Positions 34,032-46,268 of a DNA stretch of 64,000 nucleotides are shown one piece after another (the first letter of the stretch is position 1; the number at the start of each line of letters is the position of its first letter). The DNA is from Blumeriella jaapii (lineage: Eukaryota > Ascomycota > Leotiomycetes > Helotiales > Drepanopezizaceae). The translations under genes and the position numbers were made by a program. The notes beneath the pieces were generated by a model. That model did not search any database. It was given only the letters and a program-made list of their open reading frames with translations, and was not told the origin of the DNA. The stretch lies in assembly GCA_009599575.1 (NCBI GenBank), contig VWND01000001.1, positions 248,001 through 312,000 on the forward strand. The letters are read 5' to 3'.

Positions 34032-36554
34032 TTTAAAAAGCCAAAATATTTATATACGTGGAATATATATAATTTGACGAAGCTTCGAGCGTCGATATTT
34101 TTATAGCAAAAAATCGAAATAGCTTACTTGGAAAAGCGATTTATTATTACGAATACGTTATCGTAACCGTGTTTGTTTTTATTAAAATTGCAAAAGTTTA
34201 TTATAACGTGCTTTTAAAAATGGTCAGAAATAAAAAAAGGTTAAAAAAAACCGGAGCGCTTATTTTTTAAAACAAAACTCCTTCGATAAATATAACAGTT
34301 ACGATAATATTATTTTACGAAAGCTGTTATACCTCGCTAATAATATTAGTCCGAAAGCAATTGCGTAATTTTGCGAACGCTAAAATAAACGATAAAAATC
34401 TGGTCGTATATTTTTCGTACAAAGGCCAGACGAAAATAATCGACGTTTAATATTATTAAGCGATCGTAATATAGCAGCAGATCGCGTTCAAATATATACG
34501 AAGTATTATTAGCGTCGTTTTCTTTCGTAGCGTTTCGTACAACTTTTTTTCGAAAAACTATCAGGCTGCTAGCTGTGCGATTAGCGTAGAAAAGCTGATT
34601 AACGATACGAAATACGAAAAAAAAATCAGCTATTTTAACGATAAAAACAGCTGTTTCGAAAGCCGTGGAAAATCGAAGTTTTTTAATTAAAAAACGGTGA
34701 TCGATCTGATTTGCTCGAAAAAGAATTTGCAAACGCTAAATGCGTTTAAAAAAGTTTTAACGATCGAATTCGCTCGTACGACGTATTAATACGTCAGCCA
34801 AAAAGTTATATTTATTTAATTTGTACGTAATAAAAAAGTTGTAATCGGCGAAAAGCTCGGCCCAGCGTGCTTATCGAACGTTTAAAAATTTAAAAATCAT
34901 AAAATATTCCAAGGCTTTGTAATTAATAATTATTTTAATCTGATAAACTAAACTAATCAGTTTAATACGAAAATTGCTTAAAAATCTTACGATTGCGAAC
35001 ATCTTTTTATCGTATACGACGTAGTTTAGCTTTGCGAAAGTTATAATTTTGCTAAAATAAGCGACTGAAAGCCAATCGTTATTATAGAATTGCGAAAGCA
35101 CAAAAGCTATTACGCCGTCGAAAGCGTTAATTTTTAATATGCAAAAAAAGTTTTGCCTGTAATATTATAAAACTAATGCAATAATAAAAGCTAATATAAA
35201 AAAATCGAAACTTTTTTAATATTCAAAAATGAAATTATAAAAAACGTTAGCTTTAATTAAATAAATCAAAAGCTTTACAATTATATCGTAGTCTCGAATA
35301 AAACGTCGGTAAAAATTACAAAAACCAAAAACTTTGTATACCTTTTACAATAGTAAAAAGCTTTTAATAAGCGACTACGAAGACCTTCTTTAGGTCTACT
35401 TTTAAGTTTTCAATCGAAATAATAAAGCCTAGGTAACGGATCCGAATAACGTTGAATTTAAACTTCCGAATATCGGCCTGTAATTCAACGTTAGCGAGCT
35501 TTTAAAATATTTTGCGAACGTATATAACGTGTTTCAAAAAATCGAACGAATAAATAAAAATATTATTTAAATATGCAATACAAAAATCGTTTAAATAATC
35601 GAAAAAAACGTCGTTTATATAACGTTAATAAATTGCGGATTTATTAATAAAACCAAAAAATAGCATTTTGCATTTATAAGCGCCGTAACGCGTACGAAAC
35701 GTCGTCAGTTTTTTATTAGCGGGGTTTATTCGAATTTTGTAAAAAGCTTGACGAATATCGAATTTCGTAAAAATTCGCGCTTTCGAAAAACAAGCAAAAG
35801 TTTTATCGATAAAAAGAAAAAAATAGCGATTTTTACGAATAATATTATTAAAAGTTCGATAATCGATACAAAAACGTAATAAACCGTCGGGTTTTTTAGC
35901 GAAAAACACTGGAGCAGCGAAAAAAGCGATGAAAAATTCGATAAAGCTTTTGTTAAAATTATTTTGCAAATAGGTTTTAATAATTTCGAATTTTGAAATC
36001 GATATTTTATACAAAAAAATATATTTTAGCTTTTTCTTATTTATAATAAGCTCGATTTTATGGTCGTAAGGCCGGTAAGAGACTAGCTTATTACTAGCGG
36101 CCTTAAAAAACACGTGTTCGAGGTTTTTGTACTCCGGGAAAAAAAATTCGAGAAAAAGTTTATTCGAAGTTAGCTTTGCTAAGCTGATTAAAAGGGTCGA
36201 AATCGATATTTCGTTGGTTTTGAAACGTTCGAAAAAACTGTAAAATTGGATTTTAAAAGAAGTATTATACGTAAAATCGTTTAATATTCTATCGATCTCG
36301 TATAAAAAAATTGAAAATATTTCAACTGCTTTTTTTCTGGAAATTAGCTTAAAAGCGTATATAATAATCTGGTAAATGGAAATTAAACAAGCAGTAGATT
36401 AAGGAATTCGTTTTCGAACTGGTCGTTTGAAAAGTTCAAAAAGCGGCTTGTTTGAATTATCGATTATATTAAGCTGAAAGGCTATCGCAGCGAAGACTTT
36501 TCTTCGGTCTTTAATATAACTGTTTTTCGTAAAACGAAAAAGCTGTTTTAACGA

Positions 36555-36586
<32 letters not shown>

Positions 36587-36704
36587 TAATAAAAAAAGAA
36601 TCGTTAGTCTGAAAAGATAATGGTATAATTTTTTGTATTATTTTATTGGCGTCGCTATTAAAATTGGCACCGCGAATAAAATTCGACTTTTTCGCGCTTC
36701 GCAT
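34032..36704 (-). pseudogene. pol: G2 RT, RNase H and partial integrase (decayed)
   Basis: The RT part at 35625-36113 reads FFAAPVFFAKKPDGLLRFCI, IFTKFDIRQAFYKIRI and TFRTRYGAYKCKMLFFG. The catalytic box is YLNNI near 35566-35580, with both Asp turned to Asn, as in G3. RNase H is at 34871-35101 (AKLNYVVYDKKMFAIVRF). At 34346-34732 lies the linker to integrase, ending LAFVRKIYDQIFIVYFS. The integrase core is broken by E1/E2 just beyond. An oligo-A/G run at 36551-36598 lies in the N-terminal part. Confidence 0.87.
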
Positions 36705-37065
36705 AGCGTCGTAAATTTGCTATAATTGGTTAAGGTTTTTATTACGTTTTACAGCGTCGTTTTAATAGCAAAATTAAATCTTTCGGAAATGCAAATAAAA
36801 AACTTTAATACAACAAGCGTAAAAGGCTGTGAAAAAGTAAGATTTCGGCTAATAAAGCTTGCGTTTATTACAATTTAATAAAACTTGGTATTCGGCTAAC
36901 TAAGCTTTTTTTAAAATTATATTATAATTTCCGAGATTAATAATTAAAAAAAAAGTAAACGATTATATTCGATTATTAATAATAAAATTAAAAAGCGTAA
37001 AATATATAATTAAATAGCTACGAGTTTTATTATATACTTTTTTAAAAAAAAAAAACCGGAAAAAA

Positions 37066-38860
37066 TTAAATCAAAAGTTTTAAAAAAAAAAAAAAGAATT
37101 TAATCAGCGCCGAATCGATCAACGCATAACCGTTCGTTTTAAAATCGGCGAGCGCTTTTATTTTGTACGAAAAGCTATTTTTAATAAATATAACGGGAAT
37201 TATTAATAAATCGCTATTAAAAAGCTTTCGAACGTTAAAATAACGCATATCGCGTAATACGCCTAAAAAAAAGGTTTTGCTTAAGCTTAAGCGTTTTTCC
37301 GATTAGCAAAAAAGCTTTCAATTTTCTTATATGCGTTTTGAAAATCGTTTGAAAAAGGGTTTTCGTTTTTATTATTATTATTAAAAAGCGAATTTTCGGC
37401 CGGCTCGATTTCGTTTATATTTATCAGCCTAGAAGGGCTTTTAAATAAAACCGAGGATCGGCTCGTAAAAAGTCGTACAAATTGGCCTCGAACTTTCTGA
37501 TATAAAATAAAAAACGAACGTTATCGTTGATCCGATCGAAAAAGTAAAACGCTAAAAAAAGCGTTTTGGCGTGGAAAAAAAAAAAAAACAAAAGGCTGAA
37601 AAAAAGCTTATAAAGCATTTGGACGATTTTCGTACGTACGATTTGACTCGTAATACGCTTTGGTTAAAAATCTATTATTTTAATAAATAGTAAACTTAGT
37701 AAAAAAGCGATTTGCGTATAAAATTCGTTTAGCCAATTGATTTTGTTTTTTAACGGACGGCGGTAAGCCAATTCTTAAAAATCGTTGTACGCGCTTATTT
37801 TAAATACAGTTTTTTTTATAAACGTTTTAATATTTTATCGCGAAAAGCGTTCCGAAGCTGTTTGTCGGTTCGTATTTAAACGTTTGTTACGAAAATAAAA
37901 AATCGCAGATAAAATCGTTAAAAATCGTCGTGCGTATTTATTACAAGCATTTTAAACTCGTTTTCGGCCTTTTAAACGTCGGAAAAATCGGCCAGAAAAT
38001 CGGCGATCTTTTTTATTAATTTTTCGAAAAATATAAAATCGGAACGGTTTAAAATACGCGGAATCAGAAACTTTTTTGCTACGCTTTCGGTCTGATCGAA
38101 TATATAATTTTTGCGAAATCGATCGCTAGCGAAATAATCGTAGTAAAATTCGAGATTATCGAAAATTTTAATTTCTTAATAGCGTGTTTTGTAATTTTTA
38201 CTATTATTTAATTTAAACTTAAAGTTCGAAACGCGTTTTATACGAGCTAATCGAAAGTTAGCAAATAAATAAAAATCATAACGTTTAAAAAGCGCGCTAA
38301 AATCTTGGCCGTCAAGGAAAGATTTAAAAAAAGTTCGCGAAAAGCGTAGAAATTAATTTGCAACGTCTGCTAGTTAAAATAAAACGTTGCGAAAAAAAGA
38401 AAAAGCAGCAGATTCGCGATTAGCAAAAGCACGTTCGATAAATTTTACTAAACGCTTTAATTAAAAGGTTTGTCGCAGTCGTATAATTTCCAAAAGTTAT
38501 TATTTACGCTTTTGCGCTTTTTTCAGTTGATTTTACAAAAGTTTCAATTAAACGCTTTTAGCGCTAGACTGCAAAAAGATGGCAGGCGAAATGGTTGGCG
38601 CTTTGTCTTTTTTTTTGTTTTTTTTTCTTCGGAAAAAGAATTGTTTTTTAAAAAAAAAAGCTTTTGAAGAAGGCTGCTTTTTCGCTGATTAAAAAAAAAA
38701 GGTTAAAATATAGTAGCAGAAGCTGAAAAGCTTTGCTAAAAAAAAGATCGTTAAACAAAAGCCATTTTTCGCGAAATGCGGAAATAAGCCTTTTTACGAC
38801 CGGTCGATCACTTTGGTATAATCCGTAAGAAATTCGAAGGGAAAAATAGTTTACGCCGTC
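37066..38860 (-). pseudogene. gag: G2 Gag and protease (decayed)
   Basis: The protease is visible at 37066-37248: LADFKTNGYALIDSALIKFF, with DSA in place of D-S/T-G. Gag fills about 37250-38860 and matches G3 Gag, for example FFDRINDN and FEANLYDFLRADPRF at 37424-37618. The plus-strand open stretch at 38470-38667 is a shadow. Confidence 0.75.
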
Positions 38861-38888
38861 GCTAGCGTAAAAAAAAAATTGTTAATAA

Positions 38889-39156
38889 TATAACGATTTA
38901 ATTAATCGAAAAACTGGAAGATTAATCAATTAATCGCTTTGTTTATATAATATAAAAAAACGAGCTTTTGGTTTTGTAACAAAAATATTCATTTAGAATT
39001 AATAATTGCAAAGGGTAGAAATTGCTAAAAGGAAAGAGCTTTATATATATAATAGTTTTTACAGTTGATAAAAGACCCACCAGAAGACCAGGGAGCTTGC
39101 AGCTACACGTAGTTGCTGGGGTGATACACGAGGTGGCAAAAGAGTGAATCGTCACA
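38889..39156 (-). repeat. G2 5' LTR
   Basis: 268 bp; termini TATAACG...ATCGTCACA on the plus strand, matching both G3 LTRs in inverted orientation. The part near 39090-39156 is little mutated. Confidence 0.9.
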
Positions 39157-40161
39157 CGCGTAGCTCCACGCGATAAATTAGCTTAGCTTTTCGAACTTTC
39201 AGTTTTCGGCGCTTACGTAATCGGAGTTTTGCGAAGTTTATTTTGCGTAATTAATCGATTTTTTCGGCCAATTCGTTTTTTTTCGACCTTTTCGAAAAAA
39301 GCGATTTTTTCGATGTTTCGTTTTTTTAAACGGTTTTTTCGAAGATTTATATTTGCCTGGCCTCGAAAATACCGATATAACGCCTGAAAATAAAAAAAAC
39401 GCTGCTAGCGGTAAAAAAAGCTATTAGCGATAGTTTCGATTTTGGTAGCATTTCCCGGAAAAAAAAGGCAAAACGCTGGCGCTTTTGGAAAAAAAAAAAA
39501 GCGATCGAGGGTTATTAAAACGAAAAAATTAAAAGTAAAAATAACGACGATAATCGTTTTTTAAAACGCGTTCGCACCGGGGTCAAAAAGCCTGCTATTT
39601 CTGGGCTTTTTAATTTTACTTTTTATATAACTTGTATTATTCGCGAAGCAATTGAAAACTTAAATTACGATTGCTTATCGAACTTGGCTAAAATTCGTTG
39701 CTATCGGTACTACGCAATTAGCACGTCGTATATTCCGGCCGACGCAAACGTTTTGGCTGCGTAGTTTTTCGTTTTTAAAATTCGGATTAATAAAATTATT
39801 AAAACGGTTAGTTTTATCGAAAAAACTTTATCGTTTCTGTTAATCGATTTTTAAAATATAACGGTTATTTTTTATTTCACGGTTAAAACGGTTTTAAAAA
39901 TGCAAAAAAGTAAGCTTTTAAATCGATTGTAATTTAAAAGCAAAACTAATAAATATAAAGCGTATTATTAACGCGAAGTTCGCCGCGGCTCGTAGGGTTT
40001 TTTAAATTTTTGCTTTTCGAATAAAAACTCTTACGCCTGTTTTATATATTAGCGGAATAAAGCCTGGCCACGATTTATCAGAAAATGCTTCCGTTTTTAG
40101 AAATCCAAAAAAAAATTTCGCGGCGATTTTTTTGCCAAACGTTTTTGGTTTTCTGCCTGAT
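39157..40161 (+). pseudogene. second copy of the C1 antisense gene
   Basis: Matches the complement of about 12090-13085 in C1: the same CGCGTAG...ACGCGA start region, the block around AACGACGATAATCG, the segment ending IPADANVLAA and its following TAG, and the TTCGCGGCG...CAAACG end. It is more RIP-mutated than the C1 copy: Cys codons of the cluster are partly lost (SNLAKIRCYRYYAISTSY) and frames shift. It is cut on the left by G2 (TSD CGCGT) and on the right by G4. It is either a stand-alone repeat or a piece of a second copia element lying on the minus strand. Confidence 0.75.
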
Positions 40162-40435
40162 TGTCACAGCTAGCTTGAGGGTGATCAGAAGGGTGATATG
40201 GACCAAAAGGTACGCATGTAAATTAAAAGAAAAACACCGAGCTAGAATGCTCGGGGTCGCGAACTTTATGTACAATAGGTTGCGCTTATGGGTCACGTGA
40301 CTTAGCGCGAGGCTTAGTGGCCGAGGTGGTCCGTGCTTAAACTTTAATCCAATACTACCAGCATTTATACTATTGGTAACTATACTATTGGCAGTTATAT
40401 CACTGGTAATTATACCATTGGTCAGGATCGTAACA
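40162..40435 (-). repeat. G4 3' LTR
   Basis: 274 bp with termini TGTCACAGC...GATCGTAACA (inverted TGTTACGATC...GCTGTGACA). It is clearly richer in G+C and CpA than its surroundings, so it is little affected by RIP. It is not a solo LTR: flanking pentamers CTGAT and CTACC differ, and a polypurine tract of the minus strand abuts it on the right. Confidence 0.82.
40366..40425. repeat. 15-bp tandem array in G4 LTR
   Basis: Four imperfect 15-bp units in a row: TATACTATTGGTAAC, TATACTATTGGCAGT, TATATCACTGGTAAT, TATACCATTGGTCAG. A weaker fifth unit precedes them (40351-40365). It could be a promoter or enhancer array of the LTR. Confidence 0.85.
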
Positions 40436-40451
40436 CTACCCTTTTTTTCCG
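40436..40451 (-). promoter_or_regulatory. G4 polypurine tract
   Basis: The complement reads GGAAAAAAAGGGTAG immediately before the 3' LTR start TGTTACGATC, as expected for plus-strand priming. Confidence 0.8.
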
Positions 40452-40599
40452 AAAAACTGCGTTCTCGCAGTTGCAGTCATAGGTCTGTCGTTTTTTAATT
40501 CAGTGTAATTTTTCCTGCTTTCGTTATAAGCTTGCAATTATGCGAGAAGCGTTTGTAAAAAGCTTTTGGCGGTGGAATATAATCGATGAAATGCTTAAA

Positions 40600-42020
40600 A
40601 AATATAAAAGGCCGTTATAGCGTTAAAACAAAAGTATTATTCGAGATTTTTATCAGCGCTTTTTCAATTGATTTAGTATTGCAATACTTTTTTATGCAAT
40701 TTCGAATTTATTATTTCTTCGATTTTCCATTTCGTTTGTTCGGAAAATAATTAAATAAAAGCTGGTTCGGGGCGGCGTTAGCCAGATAAAAGATTGCTAA
40801 TATGCTTTCGGAGCGAATATAAATGAAAAATTAAATAAATTAATTAATTTGCGAAAAAGTTAAGCTTTTAATTTTTTTTTATTTTGTCGACGATTTTAAT
40901 TAGGCCGTATTATTTATTCGAAAGCTTCCGGAAAAGTCGGTCGAGCTTTTAATTCTTAATATTTATTAATATTTCGTCGCTTATATTTCAATTTATTAAT
41001 CGTTTATGCAAATTAGCAAAGCGTTTTATTTTGGCTTATTATTGCGTAATAAACGATTGCGCGTATTTTATAACTTTTTTAATTCGGAAGGTCAAATGCA
41101 AAGCTTCGTCGCGGTTAAGCTTTTCGATAGCCGAATAAAAAGGACGGAAATTATTTATATTTTAAAATATGCGAGCTTTGTATTTATTTAAAATTTAAAA
41201 AAAAAAAAACGTTGCCGAAAAATTCGTGCGATAAAATTAATTATACAATATTTATTAAAAATAAAAAGCGTTTTTAATTATTTTGATAATAAAAACAAAA
41301 AAAGCGAAAGCGTTGCTTAATATATTAGTTTATTATTTCGGTTTGTTTATCGATATTAAAATTATACGCAATAATTAATTTGATTTTGATTTTTAATATA
41401 CGACAAAGTTTTTGCTAAAAAACCGAAACAAACTAAGCTTTTCGGTCCGAAATAATTAAATCCGGCATGCCGAAATAACGCATTTAATAAATCAAAAACA
41501 AAGCTGCCAGCTTTTTCGCTGTAATAGTTTTGTGGCAAAAAACTAACAAAAGTTTTTTGGATAAGCGATTTATTATTACGAAAGCGAAATCGTAATTATT
41601 TTCGTTTAATAAAAGCTTCGTAAAATTTATCGTTAAATATTAATAAAATTTGTTGAATATAAGCAAAAGCTTTAAAAAGCCCGGAGTTTGTCGCGCCTAG
41701 CTTTTATTCGTATACAACGATAATTCGAAACGTATTATTATATATCTGCTTTTATAATTTTTTAATAATATTTGCGACCGACCAAAAGCTTTATTTTTTT
41801 TATCCTAGCGTATGCTACGCAAAGCTGTTCGTAAATATGTCGGATTAAAAAAGTTCGCAGTTCGGAAGATTTCAAAAGCATTATTAATTTGCTTTGGAAA
41901 AACAATTTGTTTTATCGCAATTAATAATTAAAATTGTAATTGCGAATTTGCGCTTATTGCGCTTCGAAAAAAAAAAGTTTTTATTAACTTGCAGCAAATC
42001 GTTTATAATTGTATAATTAT
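40600..42020 (-). pseudogene. pol: G4 integrase (decayed)
   Basis: Clear core in the complement of about 41280-41620: VIINRLSKKLLL, CHKTITAKKLAALFLIY, MRYFGMPDLIISDRKA around the second Asp, then FNIDKQTEIIN near the Glu. RT and RNase H continue on the other side of E3. The C-terminal part toward the LTR, about 40600-41250, is degenerate, and I see no clear chromodomain. Confidence 0.82.
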
Positions 42021-42024
42021 ATAT

Positions 42025-42291
42025 TATAAAAGTAGGTAGGAAAACCAGACTGATACGGCCACATGTCGGTAGGTAAGATAATCTAGGGAATTCCTAGAAA
42101 AAATTAAAAAAAGGAAAAAAAAAATAAATAAAGGTATGAATTGGACTGCGTACTTATGGTATTATTTAAGAAAATGTTTTGCTTTTATACCTGTTAAAGA
42201 TAGTTAATGACAGAAAGTTTCGGAGAAGTCTATGCTTCGACTATAGCTAAAATTATTAACTTTTATTAATATAAGATATTACCGTTTTATA
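42025..42291 (-). repeat. E3 3' LTR
   Basis: 267 bp, TATAAAAGTAGG...ACCGTTTTATA, preceded by the ATAT duplication. Confidence 0.92.
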
Positions 42292-42430
42292 TTCTGTTCT
42301 AAATAATATACGTAGTCGTTTTTGATTACGATCAAAAAAAAATATAATTTTAATAAATGCAATTTAATTTATTTTATATGGTTTAAAAATCAAAAAACCG
42401 AACTTTTTAGCTTTATATTTTTTCGGTCTT

Positions 42431-45400
42431 CTAGCCCGTTTTTGGCCTTTTTGCTGTTGGCTTCTGCGAAAGGGTAGCGTTTCGCTTATCGTTTGAATTA
42501 TTTTATTTATTTTGCTTTTTTAAAAAGTGGTTCGATAAAATATCAATCGAAATATCGTTTAGATTTACGAACGTTTTAATAGCTTTTTCGTCGATAATAT
42601 TATTAAATATCGCCGCGACAGATGCTTTTCACGACTTTTCTTCGTAAATAATAGATTTCAATTTTTAAACGTGGTTTTACGTTTTATAAAAAGCGTTAAA
42701 AAATCTTATATTGAAATTGTAAAAGTAATCGATTAATTCGTCGTAATTGAAACCGATTAACGCTTTTGCTTCGCGTACTGATAGGTCGGATTACGGTTAT
42801 TTACCGACGAGTATTTTTAAAAAAACTTCGAAATTTGTAAAAAAAACTATTCCACGAAATAATTCGGAAATAATTGTTTGCAATCGAAACTACCGAAAAT
42901 GTTATAATTGCTTTCGCCGTAATATAAATAATATTAAATTACTTATCGAATTATCGTTTTCGAAATAGTTTTTATATTTTTGCGCCGTATAATTATTCGA
43001 ATAAATTAGCATCGCGCCGTCGGTTTTTTAGATTCTAAATCTGACGAAAACCTTTTGCTTAATCGAAAAACTGATAAAGATTATTTTATTTTTTATTTCG
43101 TAATTTTCGGTTTCGTAATTCGATAAAATAGCCGAGGCCATTGTTTTAAACGCGCTGAAATACGAAAAAGCTGGGCTTTTCTGAATGGTTTTAATTAATT
43201 TAACGTCGTAGTATAATTGCAAATAAGCTTCGATTATTTTCGAATTGTATGCAAAAGCAGGCAAAACGTGGTAATCGAGGATGGCGTCGATAGAATTTTC
43301 GATTTTTTTTTTTTTTAAAAAATCGGCGATATCGAATTTTATAATTGTAATACGGTCGGGATTAACGAAACCTGGAGCGATCGGAACGTTAAAATATGCT
43401 ACGAAGCGGCAGTTTCCAAAGTTTCGAATAATCAAAGCAGCGAAGTAAAAGTCGGAGTGTATTTTAAAAATTTATTAAATAAAATTATAAAGCATATTGG
43501 CGAAAAAAGCTGTAAGCGCTTTTTAGGTTTTAACTAATCGGAAATAATACTTATATATAACTACTTTTTTTTTTATAAAATGCAATAATAACTTGTTTTT
43601 TCCGTTGTGAAATCTTACGTGATTAACGAATTCGCAGCTTAATTCGAATAAATTCTGAAAAATACTTTCGATCGAAAAGCCAGAAAAGTCGGCTTTTAGA
43701 AATATTCGTTGCTTTCATTTTTTTACGTTTCAATCGAATTTCGTGGTCGCGCTAAAAGTTTTAAAATCTATTTTAAAATTTGCGTAGCCTAGATAAGCTT
43801 TCGCACGCGCTTAAATAGTTTTCGCAGTTTTTCGTCGGAATATAAATTAATTATTAAAATTAATTTTAAATACGTCGTAATTCGAATTTTTAATAACAGC
43901 GAATCGATTAGCGAAACCGATAATATTAATTTCTTTTGTAATCAAATCGTAATACGCCGCGTAATAGCGCATATGAAAATAACAGAATTTGCCGTTTTTT
44001 CTAGCGTTAACGTTATTTGTAAAAACGAAATTAAAAAATCGAAGTTTTTCAACGAAAAAAAACTTAAATAAAAACGGATCACCGTTTTTAAAAGTCTTTT
44101 TTATTTACTTTAACGTATTATATTTGCAATTTTCCGAAAAAAACTTGGTTCAGTTTTCGTTCGAAGCAAAAAGAAAAAAGCTAACGGGTTTATTTGGTTT
44201 TTATATAAAAATATCGAAATAAAACTTTTAAATCGTTTCGTCGTCGAAAGCGAAAGTTTTAAATAAATTAATTTAATTTTGTATTTTTTATATAATTTTT
44301 TTCGTAATAACTTCGATATTTTTTTTCAAATCTTTTCGGTCGAAACGTATAATAATCGAAATTTTAAATATTTTTATTAAAATTTGAAATATTAGCGGTT
44401 CGACGTTTTTAAACGCAGCAAGCGTTTTTAATATTTGCGTATTTAATTTCGAAAAATCAAATTTAAAATTGTTTAAATTTTTTTTTTTCGAAATACTAAA
44501 GTTTTTTAAATTTAATTTTATAAAATCGTCGCGTTTTTTATTAATTAGCTTAAAGCTTATAATTCGGCGTTGATTTCCGGCTGTTTTTATTCGCGGTGCT
44601 TTTTTTGCTAGCGATGCGAATAGTTTTCTTTTTCGAATAAAAAGTGTTTCGGAAATATCGGCGCGCTTTTTTACGTTTTTTGTTTTTATTTTTTTCGGAA
44701 TCGTTTTTATAAATACAATAGGTTTTTTGTATTCGAATAAACGATTATCTGCTATTACGTTTTTGATTTCGTTTTCGGATTCGTTTTTAATAATTAAAAA
44801 TAAAAATCGCCGAATTATTTTAGCTGTTTTAAAAATATTAATTGCCACCGCGTATATTTTTTCGAATTAAACGAAAATAATATTAGCTTTTTCGTTTTTT
44901 TCGTCGTCGTAAATTTAAAATATCGGAATAGCGTCGTTTTTTTTTTTCGGTATAAAAATGCCGTATTTAACGACATTTAATTTTTTGCTTTAAAAAAAAA
45001 TTAAACTTAGGATTTCGCAGCCGATTAAAACTCTTTTTAGCGATTATATAACGTCGTCGATCAGTTTGCAAACAGTTGTAAAAAAGTTTATAAATCTGCG
45101 GGCTTTTAGATTATTAGCTTTTAAAATTTGCGCTTTAAAAATATAAGCGTTTAATATCCAAACTTTTTTTTTCGTAAAAGTAATAATTTCGAAAAAGCGA
45201 GCGAAATGCCGAAATAAAATAATATCGGTGATTTTGCTAAAAACGTATTTTTAAATATTTTTTTTTTGTTAATTTAACAAAAAGCGTAAAACTCGGTTTG
45301 TTATTTTTTTTTTATTATTTCGTATTTTTTTTACTTCGGCGAAAGCTTTTAAAACGTTATCGTAGTTTAGCAGAAATTTATCGTAATTAAAGTTTTTACA

Positions 45401-45596
45401 AACGAATTCAGTTTTAACAAAGCTTTTGTAATCGAATAAAAATTCGTTAACGTTTTTAGTTATTATATCGAATTGCTTTATAAATATTTTTACAAAAGCT
45501 GTTTATTAATCTGAAATAGCGGTATTATATATTTGCTTAAATTCGAAAAAATTGCGTATAATAATTCCGTTTCAAAATAAATTAAAAATAAGTTTG
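42431..45596 (-). pseudogene. E3 third ORF, main part
   Basis: Continuation of the unknown E-family ORF on the minus strand, after the G3 insertion. Two long open stretches remain: 44288-44848 (186 codons, with NESENEIKNVIADNRLFEY, KRADISETLFIRKRKLF and FDFSKLNTQILKTLAAFK) and 43028-43435 (135 codons, with NFGNCRFVAYFNVPIAPGF, DAILDYHVLPAFAYN, IIEAYLQLYYDVKLIKTIQ). The C-terminus ends TAKRPKTG with a stop at about 42431, the same place as in E2. Agreement of two independently damaged copies argues that this was a real protein. Function unknown. Confidence 0.68.
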
Positions 45597-45601
45597 CTTG
45601 A

Positions 45602-45866
45602 TGTGACGATTCACTCTTTTGCCACCTCGTGTGTCACCCCAGCAACTACGTATAGTTGCAAGCTCTCTGGTCTCCTGGTGGGTCTCCCATCAACTGTGGA
45701 AACTATCATGTATATAAGGCTCTCTCCCTTTAGCAACCTCTGCTTTTTACAGTTGTTAATTCTAAATGAATATTTTTATTACAAAACCAAAGGCTCGTTT
45801 CATACCATATGAACACGGCGACCAATTGACTGATTTCCTAACCCTCCGACTGATTAAATCGTTACA
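45602..45866 (+). repeat. G3 5' LTR
   Basis: 265 bp, hardly mutated, with intact CpA-rich blocks. It contains the near-palindrome GCAACTACGTATAGTTGC. Confidence 0.95.
45711..45718 (+). promoter_or_regulatory. TATA box in G3 LTR
   Basis: TATATAAG within the LTR, followed by a pyrimidine-rich CTCTCTCCCTTT; a plausible core promoter. The matching place in the 3' LTR (about 51842-51850) also reads TATATATAAG. Confidence 0.5.
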
Positions 45867-46268
45867 TTATTAACAACTCTTTTTTTACGCTGGCGACGGC
45901 GTAAATTATCTTTTTCCTCGAATTCTTCACGGGTTATACCAAGGTGATCGACCGGTCGTAAAAAGGTCTATTTCCGCATTTCGCGAAGAATAGCTTCTGT
46001 TCAACGATTTTTCCTTCAGCAAAGCTTTTTAGCTTTTGTTACTATATTTCAACCTCCTTTTTAATCAGCGAAAAAGCAGCCTCCTCCAGAAGCTTTTTCT
46101 TCTGAAAAACAGTCCTTCCTCCGAAGAAAAAAGAACAAAGGAAAAGGCAGAGCGTCAACCACTTCGCCTGCCATCTTCTTATATTCTAGCGCTAAAAGCG
46201 TTCAATTGAGACTTTTGCAAAATTAACTGAAAAAAGCGCAAAAGCGTGAACGACAATTTCTGAAAGCT
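45867..46268 (+). other. G3 untranslated leader
   Basis: About 400 bp between the LTR and the first Gag ORF, beginning TTATTAACAACTC. No TGG-type primer-binding site is obvious. G2 shares the same leader start (TTATTAACAA) after its 5' LTR. Confidence 0.6.

Larger units (their letters stand above)
34028..39156 (-). mobile_element. G2: Ty3/gypsy, same family as G3 (5' part)
   Basis: A minus-strand element, colinear in reverse with G3 from its 5' LTR to mid-integrase. It is cut at 34028 by E2. The missing 3' part (end of integrase, chromodomain, 3' LTR) should lie left of the window beyond E1. The right TSD is CGCGT (39157-39161); its partner is outside. Heavily RIP-mutated. Confidence 0.9.

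Noticed and set aside
40078..40300. Overlapping ORFs on both strands across the antisense-gene/G4 LTR junction
   Set aside because: They span an insertion junction and so cannot be an ancestral gene; chance open frames in the less A/T-rich LTR.
40162..40435. Solo LTR or a small non-autonomous element
   Set aside because: Flanks differ (CTGAT versus CTACC), a polypurine tract abuts it on the right, and gypsy integrase follows on the minus strand.
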